DNA of 64,000 nucleotides, taken from NCBI GenBank assembly GCA_900542175.1, contig UQNC01000003.1, positions 1-64,000 on the forward strand. The letters are read 5' to 3'. Shown here piece after piece: positions 60,256-64,000 of this stretch. The translations under genes and the position numbers were made by a program. How positions within the stretch are numbered: the first letter of the stretch is position 1; every line of letters begins with the position of its first letter. The notes beneath the pieces were generated by a model. It was not told where the DNA came from. It did no database searches and worked only from the letters and a program-made list of their open reading frames with translations. This stretch comes from an uncultured Collinsella sp. Its GTDB lineage: Bacteria; Actinomycetota; Coriobacteriia; Coriobacteriales; Coriobacteriaceae.

Positions 60256-60307
60256 ATTCTCAGAAGAGAATAATTTCTCATAATCATTATTCGCACCGAA
60301 GTATAAT
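60256..60307 (+). promoter_or_regulatory. modA promoter with nested dyads
   Basis: A perfect -10 TATAAT (60302-60307) lacks a -35. Instead there are overlapping dyads: ATTCTC/GAGAAT (60256-60271) and GAATAAT/ATTATTC (60268-60292), the second over the -35 position. This suggests a regulator-dependent promoter, for example a ModE-like molybdate sensor, but no known box is matched. Confidence 0.4.
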
Positions 60308-60367
60308 TTAATTACAGAATAAAGCCCGCGGTGGGGTACCCGGGCACAAGGTCCGAAAGGGTTGAAC

Positions 60368-61243
60368 ATGTTCGATATGGTTTCTCGCCGCGGATTCGTC
60401 TCGCTCTCTACTGTCGCCGCTGCCGGCCTTGGGCTTGCCGGCTGCTCCGGCAACAAGGAGCCTGAGGCGACCGGCTCCGATGCCGGCTCCGCCAAGGCCT
60501 CTTCCAAGAAGGAAACCGTCGAGCTGCAGGTCTTTGCCGCCAACTCGCTCGAGAAGGCTTTGCCCGAGGTTCAGAAGCTCTACACCGAGCAGACCGGTAC
60601 CACCTTTGCCGACACGCAGTTTAAGGCGTCTGGCGACCTCGTTGAGCAGATGCGTGCCGGTGCCACGGTCGACGTGCTCATCACCGCTTCCAAGGGCACC
60701 ATGGATGACGCTGAGACCGTCGAGCTCGTCGATGCCGACACGCGTGAGGATATGTTCGTCAACGACCTCGTGATCATTCGTGCCGAGGGCTCCGACACCA
60801 AGGTCGAGGCCATCGCCGACGTCGCGAATCTGGACGGCAAGATCGCCATTGGCGACGCCAAGACCGTTCCCGCCGGCAAGTACGCCAACCAGGCGCTGGC
60901 TTCTGTGGGCCTCTATACCGGCACCGAGGGCGACGACGGCGAGTATGCGCCCGAGATCGCCGACAAGGTCGCACTGGCAGACAAAGTTGGTACCGCCGCC
61001 GCCTATGTGTCTACAGGCGACTGCGTTGCCGGTTTTGTCTACAGCTCTGACATCTACCGCTACAACGGCATCGAGGAGGCCTTCGTGTGCCCCGAGGACT
61101 CGCACAAGCCCATCGTGTATCCGGGCGCCGTTGCCGAGAGCTCCGAGCATGCCGACGAGGCTAAGGCGTTCATCGACTTTTGCCTGTCCAACAAGAAGGC
61201 TCAGAAGATTTGGGCTAAGTACGGCTTTGAGCTTTCCGCGTAG
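60368..61243 (+). CDS. modA: Molybdate ABC transporter substrate-binding lipoprotein
   Basis: 291 residues. It binds molybdate outside the membrane. The N-terminus carries an Arg-Arg signal (SRRGFVSLSTVAAAG) and the lipobox LAGC, then VFAANSLEKALPEV (the oxyanion-binding Ser), FKASGDLVEQMRAGA, GDAKTVPAGKYA and YSSDIY. AAAGGG precedes ATG 60368. The twin-Arg suggests Tat export, which is inference. Confidence 0.92.
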   Translation: MFDMVSRRGFVSLSTVAAAGLGLAGCSGNKEPEATGSDAGSAKASSKKETVELQVFAANSLEKALPEVQKLYTEQTGTTFADTQFKASGDLVEQMRAGATVDVLITASKGTMDDAETVELVDADTREDMFVNDLVIIRAEGSDTKVEAIADVANLDGKIAIGDAKTVPAGKYANQALASVGLYTGTEGDDGEYAPEIADKVALADKVGTAAAYVSTGDCVAGFVYSSDIYRYNGIEEAFVCPEDSHKPIVYPGAVAESSEHADEAKAFIDFCLSNKKAQKIWAKYGFELSA

Positions 61244-61311
61244 TGCGGCTTGGCGCGATAATTCCATCGTTTTGTGTTTCACTCCGTCCTTGTATTCGCT
61301 TGGAGCTTTTC

Positions 61312-62754
61312 GTGCTTAATAGATTCCGCATGCTTGTCGCCTGTGCTTTGACCTTCGCGCTTTGCTGGGTGCCGGGATTTGCGATTGCTGGGGACGCTGA
61401 GGACGGGGCCCAGGTTGCTGCGACCGCTCATGGGCTTTCCTATGGGATCGAGGGTTTTGAGCGGTTGGCCAAGGGGACCGCTCGTGCCATGGAGGGCCAG
61501 CCTGAGGGCTACCGGTTTCCCGTTGACGAGGACGTGGACCTTGTAGTGGCGCCTGCTGCCGATCGCGTTGTGGTGTGGATATCGCCCAAGGCGGTCGAGA
61601 AGTTTGGATTGGATCCGCAGGACAACGAGTGCGTATCGGGTCTCAAGGCCCTCGTCTGCGAGCTCGACAGCGCAAACTCCATGGGAGGTGCGCAGCTAGG
61701 GGACGTTGATCTTCCTTGGTATGTTACGGCGGAAACAACGTTTGATGCCGGCGGTTATACCTATGGCTTTGATGTGCGTGGTGCGGATGGGGACCGCTAT
61801 GTGGTGATTGCATCGGCCTCGGGTGATGCCAAGGGCGGCGCGCGTTGGCTTGATAGCGCTCAAATGGTAGAGGCATCGTCTGTCGCGTTGCGGGATGAGC
61901 AGGGGCCCTTGACCTCTCTGGCCTCCTTTTTAGGCGGCATCGACTACCGCCCGTTTTGGGTGTCTATCAAAACGAGCGGCCTTGCCCTGGTGATTGCCTT
62001 TGCACTGGGCCTGTTTGCCGCGTGGAAGACTATGGGTACCTCGAGTCGCATCAAGGGCCTGCTCGATTCGGTCTTTACGATTCCTATGGTGCTGCCGCCC
62101 ACGGTCTGCGGCTTTCTGCTCCTCATGCTGTTTGGCCGCTCGATCGGGGTGGGCCAATGGCTCATCGCGCACGGCATCTCGATCGTCTTTACCTGGCCCG
62201 CGGCGGTCATTTCGGCTGTCGTTGTGTCGTTTCCGCTGGTCTACCGCACGGCGCTCGGAGCCTTCGATAGCCTCGACACGCAGATGCTCGACGCCGCGCG
62301 AACCTTGGGGTGGTCCGAACGTCGCATCTTTGCCAAGCTCATGATGCCGCTCGGCTGGCCCTCAATCGCGGCGGGCACGGTGCTCGCCTTCGCTCGCGCG
62401 ATGGGCGAGTTTGGCTGCACGCTGTTCTTTGCGGGCAACTACGCCGGCATTACGCAGACCATTCCCATTGCGATTTACTTTGAGTGGATGGGCGGCAATA
62501 CGTCGGTGGCTCTCTTTTGGGTCGTGGTCGTAATAGCGTTCAGCTTCCTGGTCATCCTATTCATCAACATGTACACGGCGCATTCTCAAAAGTATCGCGA
62601 GCGCGGTCTCTCCCGTGCGGAGCGCAAGCAGGCCAAAGAGCTCGCCGGACAGGGCGATTCGCTTGACCCGGTGGGCGGTGATGCCTTGCGTATCGATCGC
62701 GAGGCGCTGGCCGAGCTTATGCGCGATGGCGCGGTCGCAAAGGGAGGTCGATAA
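61312..62754 (+). CDS. modB: Molybdate ABC transporter permease with N-terminal extracellular domain
   Basis: 480 residues, about double the usual ModB. A signal anchor (7-27) is followed by an extracytoplasmic domain (28-215) unlike known ModB, with a Cys107/Cys116 pair. The permease core (about 216-425) has five or six helices and the EAA loop DAARTLGWSERRIFAKLMMP (327-346). A charged cytoplasmic tail of about 55 residues ends it. The start is GTG 61312, 7 bases after GGAG; an earlier GTG overlapping modA is less likely. modC follows by 3 bases. Confidence 0.88.
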   Translation: MLNRFRMLVACALTFALCWVPGFAIAGDAEDGAQVAATAHGLSYGIEGFERLAKGTARAMEGQPEGYRFPVDEDVDLVVAPAADRVVVWISPKAVEKFGLDPQDNECVSGLKALVCELDSANSMGGAQLGDVDLPWYVTAETTFDAGGYTYGFDVRGADGDRYVVIASASGDAKGGARWLDSAQMVEASSVALRDEQGPLTSLASFLGGIDYRPFWVSIKTSGLALVIAFALGLFAAWKTMGTSSRIKGLLDSVFTIPMVLPPTVCGFLLLMLFGRSIGVGQWLIAHGISIVFTWPAAVISAVVVSFPLVYRTALGAFDSLDTQMLDAARTLGWSERRIFAKLMMPLGWPSIAAGTVLAFARAMGEFGCTLFFAGNYAGITQTIPIAIYFEWMGGNTSVALFWVVVVIAFSFLVILFINMYTAHSQKYRERGLSRAERKQAKELAGQGDSLDPVGGDALRIDREALAELMRDGAVAKGGR

Positions 62755-62757
62755 GCC

Positions 62758-63828
62758 ATGTCGCTCGTTCTGGATATCAAAAAGCGCTATCCGGGCTTTA
62801 CCCTCGACATTCAGCTCGATGCCGGCGAGGAGCGTGTGGCGCTGCTGGGCGCCTCGGGTTGCGGCAAGAGCTGCACGTTGCGCTGCATTGCCGGCGTGGA
62901 GACACCCGACGAGGGCAAGATCGTCGTCAACGGCGTGACCTTTTTTGACTCGGCGGCGGGTATCAACCTGTCGCCCCAGGAGCGAAAATGCGCCCTGCTG
63001 TTCCAAAACTATCAGCTGTTTCCCAACATGACGGTGGCCGATAACGTTTGCGCCGGTGTTAAGGATGCGGGTGACGCCGCCGCGCGCAAAAAGCTCGCCG
63101 AGCGCTATCTGGGCATTTTCGGTCTGGCCGATTTTGCCGACCGCTACCCCGCGCGCCTCTCGGGCGGTCAGCAGCAACGCGTGGCGCTTGCGCGCATGGT
63201 GGCGGCGCATCCGGGCATTTTTATGTTCGACGAGCCCATGAGCGCGCTCGATTCCTATCTTAAGAGCGCGCTCGAACAGAACATGCTCGATCTGTTCGAT
63301 GTATGCAACCGTACCGTGCTCTACGTGAGCCACGACATCGACGAAGCGTGCCGCCTGTGCCGGCGCATTTGTGTGATGCACGACGGGCATATGGAGGAGA
63401 TCGGCTCCGTCGAGGACGTGGTCCGTCATCCGCAGACGTTAGCCGCGCTGCGCTTGACGGGCTGCAAGAATACGAGCCGCGCGCGCAAGATCGGCGACGA
63501 AGAAGTTGAGGCCCTCGACTGGGGCATGACCTTCAACGTGGGCCGCGAGGTTCCCGATAATGTGGCGTACCTGGGCATTCGCGCAAGCTACTTCCATGTT
63601 GACAATCGCGCGGAGCGGGGTCGCAACAGCTATGATTTGCACGTGGCCCGAGTGAGCGATTCACGCTTTGAGCGCCTGGTGCTGTTGGACGTGCCGCGTA
63701 CTGATGCGCCCACGCGTCTGCAGTGGAAGGTCAACAAAGTGAACGTAGCTGCCGACGGGCTGCCGCAAGCCGACGAGACCCTGCGCATGCATTTCGATGC
63801 GAGTAAGATCCACTTGGTTTGTCGATAG
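62758..63828 (+). CDS. modC: Molybdate ABC transporter ATP-binding protein
   Basis: 356 residues. Walker A GASGCGKSC near residue 31, Q-loop LFQNYQLFPNMT, signature LSGGQQQRVALARMV, Walker B IFMFDEPMSALDS, H-loop SHDIDEACR. The C-terminal 120 residues are a regulatory-type domain, only weakly like MOP/TOBE. GGGAGG precedes the ATG. It powers ModB. Confidence 0.92.
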   Translation: MSLVLDIKKRYPGFTLDIQLDAGEERVALLGASGCGKSCTLRCIAGVETPDEGKIVVNGVTFFDSAAGINLSPQERKCALLFQNYQLFPNMTVADNVCAGVKDAGDAAARKKLAERYLGIFGLADFADRYPARLSGGQQQRVALARMVAAHPGIFMFDEPMSALDSYLKSALEQNMLDLFDVCNRTVLYVSHDIDEACRLCRRICVMHDGHMEEIGSVEDVVRHPQTLAALRLTGCKNTSRARKIGDEEVEALDWGMTFNVGREVPDNVAYLGIRASYFHVDNRAERGRNSYDLHVARVSDSRFERLVLLDVPRTDAPTRLQWKVNKVNVAADGLPQADETLRMHFDASKIHLVCR

Positions 63829-63839
63829 CGCCGGGTAAT

Positions 63840-63868
63840 GCCGTCGGGGATATAAGCCTCGGCGGCTT
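63840..63868 (+). terminator. Terminator after modC
   Basis: GCCGTCGGGG pairs with CCTCGGCGGC (with G-U pairs), then TTTGTCTT. Confidence 0.65.
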
Positions 63869-64000
63869 TGTCTTGCCGTTCGCCGAATGAAGGATGACAA
63901 ACTCTTATCAATCAAGATAATTATTTATTAAACGACGGCACACGAGGCTGTCGTACGAATGTCAACGGTGTTCGCATGGTCGATGACCGTTGGTATAGTT
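63869..64000. other. Intergenic tail of the window
   Basis: No gene is visible before the window ends. It contains an AT-rich palindromic stretch (AATTATTTATTA near 63920) and a final TATAGT that could be a -10 for a gene beyond the window. Confidence 0.4.

Overview
The window is a GC-rich bacterial chromosome segment, densely coded, with many GTG and TTG starts and strong Shine-Dalgarno sites. It is best explained as a member of the Coriobacteriia, most likely Collinsella or a close relative. The reasons are a dcw cluster without ftsA or murE, a SepF-YggT-DivIVA block of the actinobacterial and Gram-positive type, the codon bias, and numerous short palindromic intergenic repeats built around GGGACA or AAAGGGGACAGG cores. 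The genus is an inference. No tRNA, rRNA, prophage, transposase gene or CRISPR array was seen.

Region 1 (1-16020) is the division and cell-wall cluster on the + strand: mraZ, rsmH, an ftsL-like gene, ftsI, murF, mraY, murD, ftsW, murG, murC, murB, ftsQ, ftsZ, ending in a strong terminator. The first 470 bases are unusually rich in regulatory structure: a sigma70-type promoter, a G-quadruplex-type run, TGGG decamers and palindromes. One palindrome is shared with the ftsZ promoter. Region 2 (16021-21407) is pgeF plus pstSCAB and phoU, with a PHO-box-like repeat in front. Region 3 (21443-24142) is yggS, sepF, yggT and divIVA.

Region 4 (24160-31950) mixes a nitroreductase, a second phosphate system (PiT permease and DUF47 protein, - strand), a small leaderless gene, a Bax-inhibitor-like membrane protein, a poly(ADP-ribose) glycohydrolase-like protein, an SGNH hydrolase, a pentapeptide-repeat protein and thiD. 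Region 5 (31953-39236) holds thiC under a TPP riboswitch, a membrane-anchored unknown, yaaA, an M18 aminopeptidase and polA. Region 6 (39237-48100) is a HAD phosphatase, argG, a small ORF, argH, ndk, rpiB, a cysteine desulfidase-like gene and a second HAD protein.

Region 7 (48100-56770) has rpsA, the RNase P RNA, a YigZ protein, a C_GCAxxG_C_C protein, metY, an MFS exporter, xpt, an ArfB-like GGQ protein and a lipid kinase. Region 8 (56778-63870) has a CLC anion channel, then moeA, a mogA/moaB-type gene and modABC, a molybdenum cofactor and molybdate uptake block. ModB carries an unusual extracellular N-terminal extension.

The genes are largely housekeeping. The most unusual points are regulatory or architectural: the mraZ upstream region, the shared mraZ/ftsZ palindrome, a yggT gene with an apparent ATC start, a three-codon ORF behind a perfect Shine-Dalgarno site ahead of pit, a PARG-like protein lacking the usual catalytic glutamate, the extended ModB, and several families of intergenic hairpin repeats.
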